A DNA stretch of 64,000 nt from Pedobacter caeni. GTDB taxonomy: Bacteria; Bacteroidota; Bacteroidia; Sphingobacteriales; Sphingobacteriaceae. Location of the stretch: positions 1 through 64,000 of the forward strand of contig NZ_FQUQ01000005.1 of the NCBI RefSeq assembly GCF_900129215.1, written 5' to 3'. Both the position numbers and the translations under genes were made by a program. The notes below the pieces were generated by a model. That model saw only the letters and a program-made list of their open reading frames with translations. It made no database searches and was not told the origin of the DNA. Of the stretch, positions 26,126-36,049 are shown piece by piece (the first letter of the stretch is position 1; each line of letters begins with the position of its first letter).

Positions 26126-29100
26126 ATGAAATTAAATGCTTTCTACCCAGGCATGCCCAAAATTTGGCTGCCGCTCAAATTATTGTTGATTATGAAATTG
26201 ACCATTTTCATATTGATCTTATCACTGGTGAATGTGTATGCCAGCACATTCGGCCAAAAAGTAAACCTGGAGCAGAAAAATGTCCCGCTTAAAGTGGTGC
26301 TGAACGCCATAGAAGCGCAAACAGGATATGTCTTTTTTAGCCGGGATTATGACTTAAATAAACCTAAAATTAGTGTTTCACTCAAAAATGTAACGATTTA
26401 TGAAGCCATTAAGTCTGTATTTAACGGGCTTCCTGTTGAATACAAGATTGTAGATAACAACATTATCCTTAAAGGGAATGCCAAAAATATCAGTCCTGCC
26501 TTCAATGTTGCCAGGGGAGCGCAGGATACCCTCCAGATCAGGGGAAATGTAGCTGACAAGACCGGAAAGCCTTTGCCCGGAACATCTGTCATCCTTAAAG
26601 GAACGAAGATCGGAACCACGACAGACGATAATGGAAATTATGCGCTTCGTTTACCGGATGGGAATGGAACACTTGTCTTTAAATTCATTGGGTTTCAGAC
26701 TAAAGAAGAACCAGTCTCGGGTAGGAAACTGATCAATGTTGTCTTAAACGAAGACGATTCACAATTGCAGGAGATTGTGGTTGTCGGTTATGCGACAAAG
26801 GATAAATCATCGGTAACCGGTGCAATTTCTCAGGCAGATAAAAAGGTCTTTGAATCAAGGCCATTGGTCAATGCTTCCAGCGCTTTGCAGGGAGCCGTAT
26901 CCGGGCTTACTGTGGTGAGGAGCAGCGGCCAGCCCGGTCGTCAGGGTTACGACCTTCAGATCCGTGGATTTTCTTCCGTGAATGGAAACAAACCACTCGT
27001 GTTGATTGATGGTGTGCCTGGTGATCTCAATAGCTTGAATCCCAATGATATCGGTACAGTTACGGTCTTAAAAGATGCTGCAGCATCAATTTACGGGGCA
27101 AGGGCTGCGGATGGTGTAGTCCTGATTACCACTAAGAATGGGGTAAAAGGCCCTCCTCAGGTAGACTATTCTGCCAATTTCGGATTGAAAACGCCTGACT
27201 ACCTCAAAAACGTAACGACTACACAGCAACTGGCAGAAATGAGTAACGAAGCACTCCTGAATGTAGGTTTGCCGGGAGTACCTGAGGAAGTGTTTACTAA
27301 AATCAGACAAGGGGCACCTGCAGACCTGAATAAAGGCTGGGTAACTTACCTTCAGGATTATCCGGGGTTTTATACCGATAACAACTGGAATAAAATATTA
27401 TACGGAAATGCCCTGCAGCAAACGCATAACATCAGTGTAACCGGTGGTGGCGAAAATAGTGCTTACCTATTCTCTGCAGGTTACGCAAACGACAATGGCG
27501 TTTTTAAATACGGCAAAAATAATTCAGACCGCTATAACCTGAGGATGAACTATGATTTTAAACTTTTGGATAAGATCAATGTACAGACGCGGAATAGCTT
27601 TAATAACGAGATCGTGAGAGAGCCATCTTCTCTGGCCGATGTCATGTCGAACAGTCCGAGGTTGTTCAATTTTGTGCCTTTAAGAAATACAACCGGCCAA
27701 TATTACACCTACCAGGGTTATATCAATCCCGTGCAGCAACTGGAAGAAGGGGGTATGCGGGAATCCAATTCAAATGCCTTCTCTTTTAATGTCAAAGCGG
27801 ATGTAGAAATATTAAAGGGCCTTAAAATTACAGGACAGGCAGGGGTAAATACCGGCAATTACAATGATAACGCAAACACAAGGACGTTTACGTTATACGA
27901 TTATGAAGGTAATATTGATGGCTATAGAAACCCTTTAAATTCGGCCTATTATGCCAACAGCAGAAATCTGTTTAAATCCTATACCGGATTAATTGAATAT
28001 GCCAAAGTAATTGGAAACCACCATAACCTGAGCCTGATGGCAGGAACGTCTTTTGAAAAGAATACAGACCTGGGAACAGATGTGACCGGATCAAACTTTA
28101 GCGGAAACGAAATATTTACATTTAACCTGGCCGATCAGACCAAAGCGGATTATACCAAATTGAATGGTTTTAATACCGACTGGGCATTGAATTCTTATTT
28201 TGGAAGGTTCAGCTATGGCTTTAAAAACAAGCTCTTTCTGGATGCCACAGTCCGTTTGGACGGCAGTTCTAAGTTCTCGCCTGATAAACGCTGGAGTGCT
28301 GCATTTCCTGGAGTATCTGTAGCTTACAACCTTTCAGAAGAAAAATTTATAAAGTCCTTAAATGTGATCAGTAACCTTAAAGTCCGGGCATCCTGGGGCC
28401 AGGCAGGAAATCAGGAAATCAAGGCATTTAGCAATTATGGCTATATCCCGCTGATCAAAGTTAGCGGTGGTTATCCTTTTGGATCTCCAAACGCAAGATT
28501 TCCGGGAGCAGTATCAGGCATTGCCTCCGATAAAAGAACCTGGGAGACGATTGAAACTGCCAACGTTGGAGTTGATTTCGGATTTCTGGATAACCGCTTA
28601 ACCGGTAGCATCGATGTTTACAACAAAGAAAATCGCAATATGCTGGTCAATGTCCAGGTTCCGGCCACATTGGGTGGGACCCCTCCAAGCCAGAATCAGG
28701 GGCATCTGGTGACTAAAGGTTTCGACTTCTCCCTTGGATGGAAAGACCAGATTGGTCAGGTTAAATACAGCGTCACTGCGATATTGAACGACAGTAAAAA
28801 TAAGCTCGTTGAGCTGAAGGGCAATGATGTGCTTACCCTGGGGCATAATTTTACCCATCAGGGTTATTCCTTAAACAGTTATTTCGGTTATGATTTCGCC
28901 GGCATCATTCAAAATGCCGAACAACTGGCGACTTATAAAAAGCTGGGTGGCGTTCCAAATAACATTGCCATTGGCGATGTCATGTATAACGATTTGGATG
29001 GCGATGGAAACATTACGCCATATGGTGATCCGGCAAAAGGAACAAAAGGTGATCTGCTGAACCTCGGTAACACCTTGCCCCGTTATACCTTTTCTGCAAA

Positions 29101-29587
29101 TCTGAACCTGTCTTACTCAAATTTTGATCTTTCTGTGATGATGCAGGGGGTAGGTAAACAGATGAACATCAGGGATGGTTCATTTTCAGTGCCCATGAGT
29201 GCCATTTATTTCCAGTCGCTCGAATATTTTTATGGAAAAAGCTGGACACCGGAAAATACCGCTGCACCATATCCCAGGTTGATTCCGGGAGCAGTAGGTT
29301 TCGATAACCTGCTGAGCTACAACTGGCGGTATTCTTCTATGCGTGTAAACAACCTGGCCTACCTGCGCTTTAAAGTCATCACCATTGGCTATAATGTGCC
29401 TGAACTGCTTTGCAAAAAGTTAAAACTCAAAGGAATCAGACTTTATGCAAGCGGACAAGACTTGTTTACCATTTCAAAAGGAACATGGAATGGTTCCTTT
29501 GATCCGGAAGAAGGGTACAAAACCAATACTGAACAAACTTATCCTTTTACGAGGGTAACCTCTATTGGCCTGAATGTTAAATTTTAG
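26126..29587 (+). CDS. STN-type SusC/RagA outer membrane transporter and signal transducer (PUL 2)
   Basis: 1153 residues from ATG 26126; an in-frame ATG at 26087 exists, but MKLNAFYPGMPKIWLPLKLL is the usual N-terminus of this class and AACCAATCAAAAG precedes it. Long signal region, then the STN domain (about 40-100: VNLEQKNVPLKVVLNAIEAQ ... NIILKG), a carboxypeptidase-like domain (RGNVADKTGKPLPGTSVILK), the plug (ASSALQGAVSGLTVVRSSGQ) and a barrel ending SIGLNVKF. It imports the PUL 2 glycan and signals to FecR. The conserved plug motif reads VLKDAAASIYGARAADG, one residue shorter than the DAAASxxYG form in the other two SusC proteins here. Confidence 0.95.
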   Translation: MKLNAFYPGMPKIWLPLKLLLIMKLTIFILILSLVNVYASTFGQKVNLEQKNVPLKVVLNAIEAQTGYVFFSRDYDLNKPKISVSLKNVTIYEAIKSVFNGLPVEYKIVDNNIILKGNAKNISPAFNVARGAQDTLQIRGNVADKTGKPLPGTSVILKGTKIGTTTDDNGNYALRLPDGNGTLVFKFIGFQTKEEPVSGRKLINVVLNEDDSQLQEIVVVGYATKDKSSVTGAISQADKKVFESRPLVNASSALQGAVSGLTVVRSSGQPGRQGYDLQIRGFSSVNGNKPLVLIDGVPGDLNSLNPNDIGTVTVLKDAAASIYGARAADGVVLITTKNGVKGPPQVDYSANFGLKTPDYLKNVTTTQQLAEMSNEALLNVGLPGVPEEVFTKIRQGAPADLNKGWVTYLQDYPGFYTDNNWNKILYGNALQQTHNISVTGGGENSAYLFSAGYANDNGVFKYGKNNSDRYNLRMNYDFKLLDKINVQTRNSFNNEIVREPSSLADVMSNSPRLFNFVPLRNTTGQYYTYQGYINPVQQLEEGGMRESNSNAFSFNVKADVEILKGLKITGQAGVNTGNYNDNANTRTFTLYDYEGNIDGYRNPLNSAYYANSRNLFKSYTGLIEYAKVIGNHHNLSLMAGTSFEKNTDLGTDVTGSNFSGNEIFTFNLADQTKADYTKLNGFNTDWALNSYFGRFSYGFKNKLFLDATVRLDGSSKFSPDKRWSAAFPGVSVAYNLSEEKFIKSLNVISNLKVRASWGQAGNQEIKAFSNYGYIPLIKVSGGYPFGSPNARFPGAVSGIASDKRTWETIETANVGVDFGFLDNRLTGSIDVYNKENRNMLVNVQVPATLGGTPPSQNQGHLVTKGFDFSLGWKDQIGQVKYSVTAILNDSKNKLVELKGNDVLTLGHNFTHQGYSLNSYFGYDFAGIIQNAEQLATYKKLGGVPNNIAIGDVMYNDLDGDGNITPYGDPAKGTKGDLLNLGNTLPRYTFSANLNLSYSNFDLSVMMQGVGKQMNIRDGSFSVPMSAIYFQSLEYFYGKSWTPENTAAPYPRLIPGAVGFDNLLSYNWRYSSMRVNNLAYLRFKVITIGYNVPELLCKKLKLKGIRLYASGQDLFTISKGTWNGSFDPEEGYKTNTEQTYPFTRVTSIGLNVKF

Positions 29588-29607
29588 AATTCGATAAAGA
29601 GACGATT

Positions 29608-31272
29608 ATGAAACATTATTCTAAACTATTCCTTGCAATAGTATTCCCTATAGGATTGATATTTACCACAGGTTGTAAAAAACAACTTGACCTTAAACCA
29701 AAGGATACCTTATCTGATGTGATCTTTTATAAAACCCCTGCAGATTTTAAGCTTGGTGCAAACGGGTTGTACAACTCGCTGGAAGGCCTTAATTTCAATG
29801 ACACCGAAACTGATATTGCTTTTAATACCGCCAATTCAGTGAGTTCAGGAGATTATCTGCCTTCCGAAACAGTCCAAAGCTGGACAGATGCTTATTACTA
29901 TATCCGCAATGCCAACAACATCATCAGTCAGGGAGCAGGTAAAACTGATCCGGGGATCAAAACCTACGTGGCAGAAGCCCGGTTTTTCAGGGCTTATAAT
30001 TACTGGCTTTTGTTTCGTCTTTATGGTGGAGTTCCTTTGATTACCCGAGTGCTTGATGTGGATGATCCCGATTTATATACCGCAAGAGCCAGCAGGAAAG
30101 AAACCGCAGATATGATCCTCAAAGACCTTGTTGAAGCCCTGCCGGACCTCCCTTTAAAAAGCAAAATTGCCGGGATGGATGTAGGCAGAATCAGCACTGG
30201 AACAGCCAGTGCACTGATGGCAAGAGTGGCTTTATTTGAAGGTACCTGGCAAAAATACAGGGGCGGAGATGCTGCGGAATATTTAAACACTGCAGTAAAT
30301 GCCGCAAATGCAGTCATGAGCAGCAATGAATATGGCCTGTTTACGGCTAAAGGTGCACAGAGTTACCGGTATCTTTTTATTGAAGAAGGCGATGATTCGA
30401 AAGAAAGCATCCTGGACCGCAGGCATGAGGTGAACATCTCCGGACAGCAATACCCTTATTCTGTTGTGGGAACAGTTTGTTACCTGCCTACAAGGAAGCT
30501 GGCAGATATGTATCTGTGCAAAGATGGATTACCCATCACAAAATCTACGCAGTTTAAAGGATACAACACCATTAGCTCAGAATATGACAACCGTGATCCG
30601 AGGATGACCATGACCATGGTTATTCCCGGAACTTCAATTGTGGAGGTGTTCAACCCGCTTGTACCTGTGGTAAACTGGCCTAATTCCCCACAACGGAACG
30701 GAAATACGGGATACATCACCTATAAATACCTTTCTGAAAATGTCTATGGCAATACCAATAACGGAGATAATTTCGGGTACGACCACCACATCATCCGCTA
30801 TGCAGAGGTATTGATGATTTATGCGGAAGCTTTATTTGAAAAAAACGGGACGCTTTCTGATGCGGATCTGGACAAGAGTATCAACCTGATCCGTAACAGA
30901 GCCAATATGCCGGCCTTGACCAATTCATTTTTGGCCAGTAACGGATTGGACCTGAAAACCGAACTGAGAAGAGAAAGAAATGTAGAGTTTGCATTGGAAG
31001 GATTCAGGTATGATGATCTCAGAAGGTGGAAAACTGCCGAAACGGAGTTGGTTCAGGACATTAAAGGAATCAAAATCAAGGGGTCTGAATGGCAGAATAT
31101 CGCGCCTTATAACGCGGCGGGCTATCAGTCCAGAACAGATGCAATGGGCTTTTTAATTGCTCAGCCGGTATCGGCAAGAACATTCAATCCGGAGAAACAC
31201 TACCTCAGGCCTTTACCTACAAAAGAAATCGCCTTGTACAAGGGCAAACTGATACAAAATCCCAACTGGTAA
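29608..31272 (+). CDS. SusD/RagB-family glycan-binding lipoprotein (PUL 2)
   Basis: 554 residues. Lipobox FTTGC, then KKQLDLKPKDTLSDVIFYKT. Typical SusD features follow: YVAEARFFRAYNYWLLFRLY, GGVPLITRVLDVDD, RYAEVLMIYAEALFE, ELRRERNVEFALEGFRYDDL and the C-terminal LRPLPTKEIALYKGKLIQNP. It sits 20 bp after susC, so the two are translated from one message and form the outer-membrane uptake complex. The ligand is not evident; the enzymes downstream suggest galactosyl and fucosyl units. Confidence 0.96.
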   Translation: MKHYSKLFLAIVFPIGLIFTTGCKKQLDLKPKDTLSDVIFYKTPADFKLGANGLYNSLEGLNFNDTETDIAFNTANSVSSGDYLPSETVQSWTDAYYYIRNANNIISQGAGKTDPGIKTYVAEARFFRAYNYWLLFRLYGGVPLITRVLDVDDPDLYTARASRKETADMILKDLVEALPDLPLKSKIAGMDVGRISTGTASALMARVALFEGTWQKYRGGDAAEYLNTAVNAANAVMSSNEYGLFTAKGAQSYRYLFIEEGDDSKESILDRRHEVNISGQQYPYSVVGTVCYLPTRKLADMYLCKDGLPITKSTQFKGYNTISSEYDNRDPRMTMTMVIPGTSIVEVFNPLVPVVNWPNSPQRNGNTGYITYKYLSENVYGNTNNGDNFGYDHHIIRYAEVLMIYAEALFEKNGTLSDADLDKSINLIRNRANMPALTNSFLASNGLDLKTELRRERNVEFALEGFRYDDLRRWKTAETELVQDIKGIKIKGSEWQNIAPYNAAGYQSRTDAMGFLIAQPVSARTFNPEKHYLRPLPTKEIALYKGKLIQNPNW

Positions 31273-31288
31273 ATTAAATAAAACCGAT

Positions 31289-33676
31289 ATGTTTAAAAAT
31301 ATAATTACAGCTAAAAATATAATTACAACGCTTTGCTTCTCCGCTCTGGTACAGGGGGCGTTGGGGCAAGGGAATACCCTGCAGAATAAGACAACAGGCA
31401 TCATTAAAGTAGATGGCAATGGTCCAGGACGGATTTTTGACGGAATCGGTGCGGTGAGTGCCGGTGGATCTTCAAGATTATTGATTGATTATTCTGATAA
31501 ATCAAGGAGTGATATCCTGGATTACCTGTTCAAACCGGGCTTTGGTGCCGGCTTTACCTACCTCAAAACCGAAATCGGTGGAGATGGGAATACCACCTGT
31601 GGCTCGGAGCCAAGTTTTGCGAGGACAAAAGCTGAAATGGATGCACCAAATTTCAACAGAGGTTACGAGTATTGGCTGATGCGGGAAGCGGTGAACAGAA
31701 ATCCGGGTATTGAGCTGGATGCGCTGGAATGGAGTATGCCGGGATGGTTCAAAGGAGTCTGGTCGCAAGACAATGCCGATTACCTGGTGAAGTTTATCCA
31801 GGGGGCTAAACATTGGGGCTTAAATTTGAAATACATTGCCGGATGCTGGAATGAACGCGATTACAACCGCGACTGGATTGTGAATACCTTAAGGCCGACA
31901 CTTAACAAAAACGGCTTAAGCCATGTCAAAATCAATGCGCCTGAAGGAGCGGGTAAAGCATGGGGAATTGCTGATCTGCTGGTAAAGGATGAGGAATTCA
32001 AAAACACCCTTTCTTCCATCAGTTACCATTATCCTGATTCTTACATGTGGAGTGATAACAAAGAGGAGATGAACCAGAATGCCCTCGAAAGCGGACTGCC
32101 ATTATGGTCAGGAGAGGATTTCTCCTTGCCAGGAAAATCATGGAGAAATACCATGTATATGGCCAGGAACGTACTGAAATGTTATATCAAGAAGAAAATA
32201 GTGAAAGTGAACATGTGGTGTCCGATTGCTTCTATGCCTGATATTGCCTGTTTCTCAAATGTTGGGATTATGAAAGGAACCAATCCATGGTCTGGTTATT
32301 ACGAAGTATGGCCAACCATCTGGGCGGTTGCACATTTTAACCAGTTTGCTAAACCCGGATGGAAATACATAGACAGTGGTTGCGGTGAGCTGGAAGGAGA
32401 AGGTGCCTATTGTACTTACAAAAACACAGATGGAAGTAACGATTACAGCATTGTGATTACAAATGGTACAAAAGCGCAGCAATTGACCTTTAACATTTCA
32501 GATCTGAAGAAAGATAAACTGCATGTCTGGAAATCGGATAGTGAAAACCAGTTTCAGCAACAGGCTGATCTGATTGCGATCAATGGTACGATTACCATCT
32601 CGCTGGATCCAGAAAGCATCTATTCCATCACCACAACCACGGGGCAGCAAAAGGGAACACACGATATTCCTAAGGAAAAAGCCTTTCCTTTAAGCTATGC
32701 AGATAATTTTGACCAGTATTCATTGGATCAGGCTCCGCTGTCGCCAAAATATTTTTACGACAACTCGGGTGCATTTGAGTTACACCAGTCTACAGGTAAC
32801 AATAAATATTTAAGGCAATCACTGCTGAATGACATTACCCATTGGATCCCTGATGAGTGTGCCTATACCTTTGTGGCGCAGGGAACGGAATGGGAGCAGG
32901 GACAAATTTCTTCAGATGTATTTGTAGAAAATGATGCCTTTAATGGAAAAGGTTATGCCGGAGTGATTTTAAGAGGAGCTTATGATAAAGCTTCCCAGGC
33001 AAATATTCCCTTTGGTTATAGGTTCAACATCTACAAAGACGGAACCTGGAAGCTGCAGACTAAAACTGATACCCTGGCCAGTGGAACAGTTGATGTCAGT
33101 AAATGGAACAACCTGAAGCTGACCGGCAAAGGAAATAACATCAAAGCCTTCATCAATGGTAAAATGGTGGCCGATGTGAAAGACGACCGTTATTCGATCG
33201 GTGCTGCAGGATATGTATCCGGATTTAATGTCGCTAAGTTCGATAATTTGTTGCTGAACTATACGCCTGCATCCGGACAACTGTTGTCGGGATGGAAAAC
33301 GGCTACCTCTCCGGCTGATCCCAGCGGTAACGACCTGATCAATGCGTTTGATGGCAACAGCCTTTCTAAGTGGCGTGGAAAAGCGGATGCGGGTGCTCAG
33401 ACCTTAACCGTAGACCTTGGATCTGTACAAAAGATCGCGAGGTGTGAAACTTTTACAGATTTCGTTGATAAGAGTTTACAGTATAAGATTGAATACTCGA
33501 CAGATAACCGGAAATGGTCTGTGTTTTCAGATAAAAGTACCAATGTCAAAAAATCGATTCCTTGTTACGTGGATGAAAGCAATGGAAAAGCCCGGTGGGT
33601 AAGGCTTATATTAATGCCTGCTCCGGACAAAACCATAGCCGGGATTTATGAATTTAAGGTTTACGGGGATAAATAA
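31289..33676 (+). CDS. GH59 galactosylceramidase-family enzyme with C-terminal F5/8-type module
   Basis: 795 residues. Signal peptide to ~27 (GALGQ). The catalytic barrel aligns motif by motif with animal galactocerebrosidase as I remember it: FDGIGAVSAGGSSRLL (50-65), LDYLFKPGFGAGFTYLKTEI, GGDGNTTCGSEPSF, NRGYEYWLM, then acid/base E189 in CWNERDYN and nucleophile E276 in LWSGEDFS, and PWSGYYEVWPTIWAVAHFNQF. A lectin-like beta-sandwich follows (about 470-660), then a discoidin-like module (SPADPSGNDLINAFDGNSLS; CETFTDFVDKSLQYKIEYS). GH59 cleaves beta-galactosides such as galactosylceramide; the bacterial substrate is unknown. It lies 16 bp after susD, before the GH95 gene. Confidence 0.9.
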   Translation: MFKNIITAKNIITTLCFSALVQGALGQGNTLQNKTTGIIKVDGNGPGRIFDGIGAVSAGGSSRLLIDYSDKSRSDILDYLFKPGFGAGFTYLKTEIGGDGNTTCGSEPSFARTKAEMDAPNFNRGYEYWLMREAVNRNPGIELDALEWSMPGWFKGVWSQDNADYLVKFIQGAKHWGLNLKYIAGCWNERDYNRDWIVNTLRPTLNKNGLSHVKINAPEGAGKAWGIADLLVKDEEFKNTLSSISYHYPDSYMWSDNKEEMNQNALESGLPLWSGEDFSLPGKSWRNTMYMARNVLKCYIKKKIVKVNMWCPIASMPDIACFSNVGIMKGTNPWSGYYEVWPTIWAVAHFNQFAKPGWKYIDSGCGELEGEGAYCTYKNTDGSNDYSIVITNGTKAQQLTFNISDLKKDKLHVWKSDSENQFQQQADLIAINGTITISLDPESIYSITTTTGQQKGTHDIPKEKAFPLSYADNFDQYSLDQAPLSPKYFYDNSGAFELHQSTGNNKYLRQSLLNDITHWIPDECAYTFVAQGTEWEQGQISSDVFVENDAFNGKGYAGVILRGAYDKASQANIPFGYRFNIYKDGTWKLQTKTDTLASGTVDVSKWNNLKLTGKGNNIKAFINGKMVADVKDDRYSIGAAGYVSGFNVAKFDNLLLNYTPASGQLLSGWKTATSPADPSGNDLINAFDGNSLSKWRGKADAGAQTLTVDLGSVQKIARCETFTDFVDKSLQYKIEYSTDNRKWSVFSDKSTNVKKSIPCYVDESNGKARWVRLILMPAPDKTIAGIYEFKVYGDK

Positions 33677-33713
33677 ACTTTACAGGGATAAATAATTAAA
33701 GAATACACAGGTG

Positions 33714-36044
33714 ATGAGAACGTTATTGACGCTATTTTGTATAGGCTGCTTTAGTTTTACTGTTGCAAGCGCACAGCAAAAACCTTTAAAATTATGGTAT
33801 GATCAACCCGCAAAAATCTGGGAAGAAACATTGCCACTTGGTAACGGCCGACTGGGGATGACCCCGGATGGCGGAATATTAAAAGAGAAAATAGTTCTTA
33901 ATGACATTACCTTATGGTCCGGCAGTCCACAGGATGCCAATAACTATGAAGCTTATAAAAGCCTGCCGGACATCAGGAAACTCATTGCGGAAGGCAGGAA
34001 TGATGAGGCACAGGATCTGGTCAACAAAACCTTTGTGTGTAAAGGGCCTGGATCTACAGGTGTACAATGGGGTAAATATCAGGTTATGGGGGCGCTGGAG
34101 CTTGATTTTATGTATAAAGGTCAGCAGGCAGGTCAACCTGAAGTGAAACAATACCGAAGGGAATTGTCCTTAGACCAGGCGACGGCCAACTGTACATTTG
34201 CCCTTAATGGAGTGAATTATAAAAGAGAATATTTTACCAGTTTTGATGATGATGTGAGTATCGTAAAGCTGACTGCCGATAAGGCCGGACAGCTGAATCT
34301 TCGGATTTCAATGAACAGGCCGGAAAGATATACCGTTCAGACAGAAGGCAAAGAGCTGCAGATGTCTGGTCAGCTGGACAATGGTGTGGATGGTAAGGGA
34401 ATGCAATATCTGGTCAGGTTAAAAACGAAACTGAAAGATGGTACCCTGAGTGTCGAAGGCAATACTTTAGTGATCAGAGATGCGACCGAAGTTCTGATTT
34501 ATATTTCTGCAGGTACGGATTTCAGAGGTTTTGCATTTAGAGAGAAAACAAAACAGCTTTTGGCTGCCGCTTTGGAGAAACCTTATGCCTTACAAAAAAG
34601 CAGGCATGAGGCTAATTTCAGTAAGCTGTTTAAACGGGTAAACCTGGACCTTGGCGATGGCCCTTCTTCAACGCTCACTACAGATAAAAGATTAGAAGGT
34701 TTTTACGATAGTTATGATAAAGACCCTGCACTCGCCACCCTGTTTTTTCAATATGGAAGGTACCTCAGTATCAGCAGTACCAGGGTAGGACTACTGCCAC
34801 CAAACTTGCAGGGCTTATGGGCGCATGAGATCAATACCGCCTGGAATGGGGATTACCACCTGGACGTAAATGTGCAGATGAACCACTGGCCACTGGAAGT
34901 GACCAATCTTTCCGAACTGAACCTGCCGCTTGCTGACCTGGTGAAGAGTCTGGTGAAACCAGGAGAGAGAACAGCTAAGGCTTACTATAATGCGAAGGGA
35001 TGGATTGCACATGTCATCACCAATGTCTGGGGTTTTACCGAGCCTGGTGAAAGTGCTTCATGGGGCGCTTCCAATGCCGGATCGGGATGGCTGTGTAATA
35101 ATTTATGGGACCATTATGCATTTACCAATGATGTGGAGTACCTGAAAAGCATTTACCCGGTATTAAAGGGCTCTGCTGAATTTTACAAAAGTGTACTCGT
35201 TACCGATCCTAAAACGGGCTGGCTGGTTACTTCACCATCGGTTTCCCCGGAGAATACCTTTTTCATGGCTGATGGGAAAAAGGCCAGTATTTGTATGGGG
35301 CCTACGATTGACAATCAGATCGTAAGGGAATTGTTTGGGAATGTAATTACTGCTTCAAAACGCCTGAATCTCGATGCTGACTTTAGAAAGGAGCTGGAAG
35401 AAAGCCTTAAAACTGTACCTCCTGCGGGTGTGATCAGTAAGGACGGAAGGATACAGGAATGGCTGGAAGATTATAAAGAAACAGAAGTGAAACACCGGCA
35501 TGTTTCCCATTTGTATGGTTTGTATCCTGCTGGCCTGATCAGTCCTTTGTCTACTCCTGAGCTTGCAGAAGCTGCAAGGAAAACACTGGAAGTAAGGGGA
35601 GATGTAGGTACGAGCTGGTCTATCGCCTATAAAATATTGTTCTGGGCAAGGTTACAGGATGGCAACCGGGCCTTCAAACTGATTAAAGAGATTTTAAGAC
35701 CCATCCTTAGTCCGAAGAACAGTGGGGGAGGCGGGGGTGTTTATCCTAATTTGTTTTCCGCACATCCGCCATTCCAGATTGATGGTAATTTTGGTGCCAC
35801 TGCCGGCATAGCCGAGATGCTGGTACAAAGTCATGATGGATTTATCGATTTGTTGCCGGCAATGCCGGATGCCTGGAAGAAATATGGGACAGTGAAAGGG
35901 CTTAAAGCAAGAGGCAATTATACAGTCGATATGAGCTGGAAAGACGGTAAGGTTACGAATTACACGATATCCTCCGCCAGGCCATCCAGGCTGAAGCTGA
36001 GGGTGAATGGAGTGATGACGGAGCTCATGTCCAAAAAGCTGTAG
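33714..36044 (+). CDS. Secreted GH95 alpha-L-fucosidase/alpha-L-galactosidase (PUL 2)
   Basis: 776 residues from ATG 33714 (a GTG three bases earlier is in frame). Signal peptide ends near VASAQ. N-terminal beta-domain (WYDQPAKIWEETLPLGNGRL; NDITLWSGSPQDAN), then the (alpha/alpha)6 barrel with the GH95 landmarks WNGDYHLDVNVQMNHW (asparagine pair), SPENTF (acid Glu), HRHVSHLYGLYPA and HPPFQIDGNFGATAGIAEM (base Asp). An inverting exo-enzyme that removes alpha-1,2-linked L-fucose or L-galactose. It ends PUL 2, 5 bp from the convergent MocR gene, with no hairpin terminator in between. Confidence 0.93.
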   Translation: MRTLLTLFCIGCFSFTVASAQQKPLKLWYDQPAKIWEETLPLGNGRLGMTPDGGILKEKIVLNDITLWSGSPQDANNYEAYKSLPDIRKLIAEGRNDEAQDLVNKTFVCKGPGSTGVQWGKYQVMGALELDFMYKGQQAGQPEVKQYRRELSLDQATANCTFALNGVNYKREYFTSFDDDVSIVKLTADKAGQLNLRISMNRPERYTVQTEGKELQMSGQLDNGVDGKGMQYLVRLKTKLKDGTLSVEGNTLVIRDATEVLIYISAGTDFRGFAFREKTKQLLAAALEKPYALQKSRHEANFSKLFKRVNLDLGDGPSSTLTTDKRLEGFYDSYDKDPALATLFFQYGRYLSISSTRVGLLPPNLQGLWAHEINTAWNGDYHLDVNVQMNHWPLEVTNLSELNLPLADLVKSLVKPGERTAKAYYNAKGWIAHVITNVWGFTEPGESASWGASNAGSGWLCNNLWDHYAFTNDVEYLKSIYPVLKGSAEFYKSVLVTDPKTGWLVTSPSVSPENTFFMADGKKASICMGPTIDNQIVRELFGNVITASKRLNLDADFRKELEESLKTVPPAGVISKDGRIQEWLEDYKETEVKHRHVSHLYGLYPAGLISPLSTPELAEAARKTLEVRGDVGTSWSIAYKILFWARLQDGNRAFKLIKEILRPILSPKNSGGGGGVYPNLFSAHPPFQIDGNFGATAGIAEMLVQSHDGFIDLLPAMPDAWKKYGTVKGLKARGNYTVDMSWKDGKVTNYTISSARPSRLKLRVNGVMTELMSKKL

Positions 36045-36049
36045 AGAAC

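Noticed and set aside
25996..26292. 98-codon frame overlapping the PUL 2 susC start
   Set aside because: It lies in another frame of susC and the leader hairpins, and shows no domain. The shorter nine-codon ORF at 25959 was kept only as part of the leader.
36045..36049. Terminator between the convergent GH95 and MocR genes
   Set aside because: Only 5 bp separate the stops and no hairpin is visible at either gene end.
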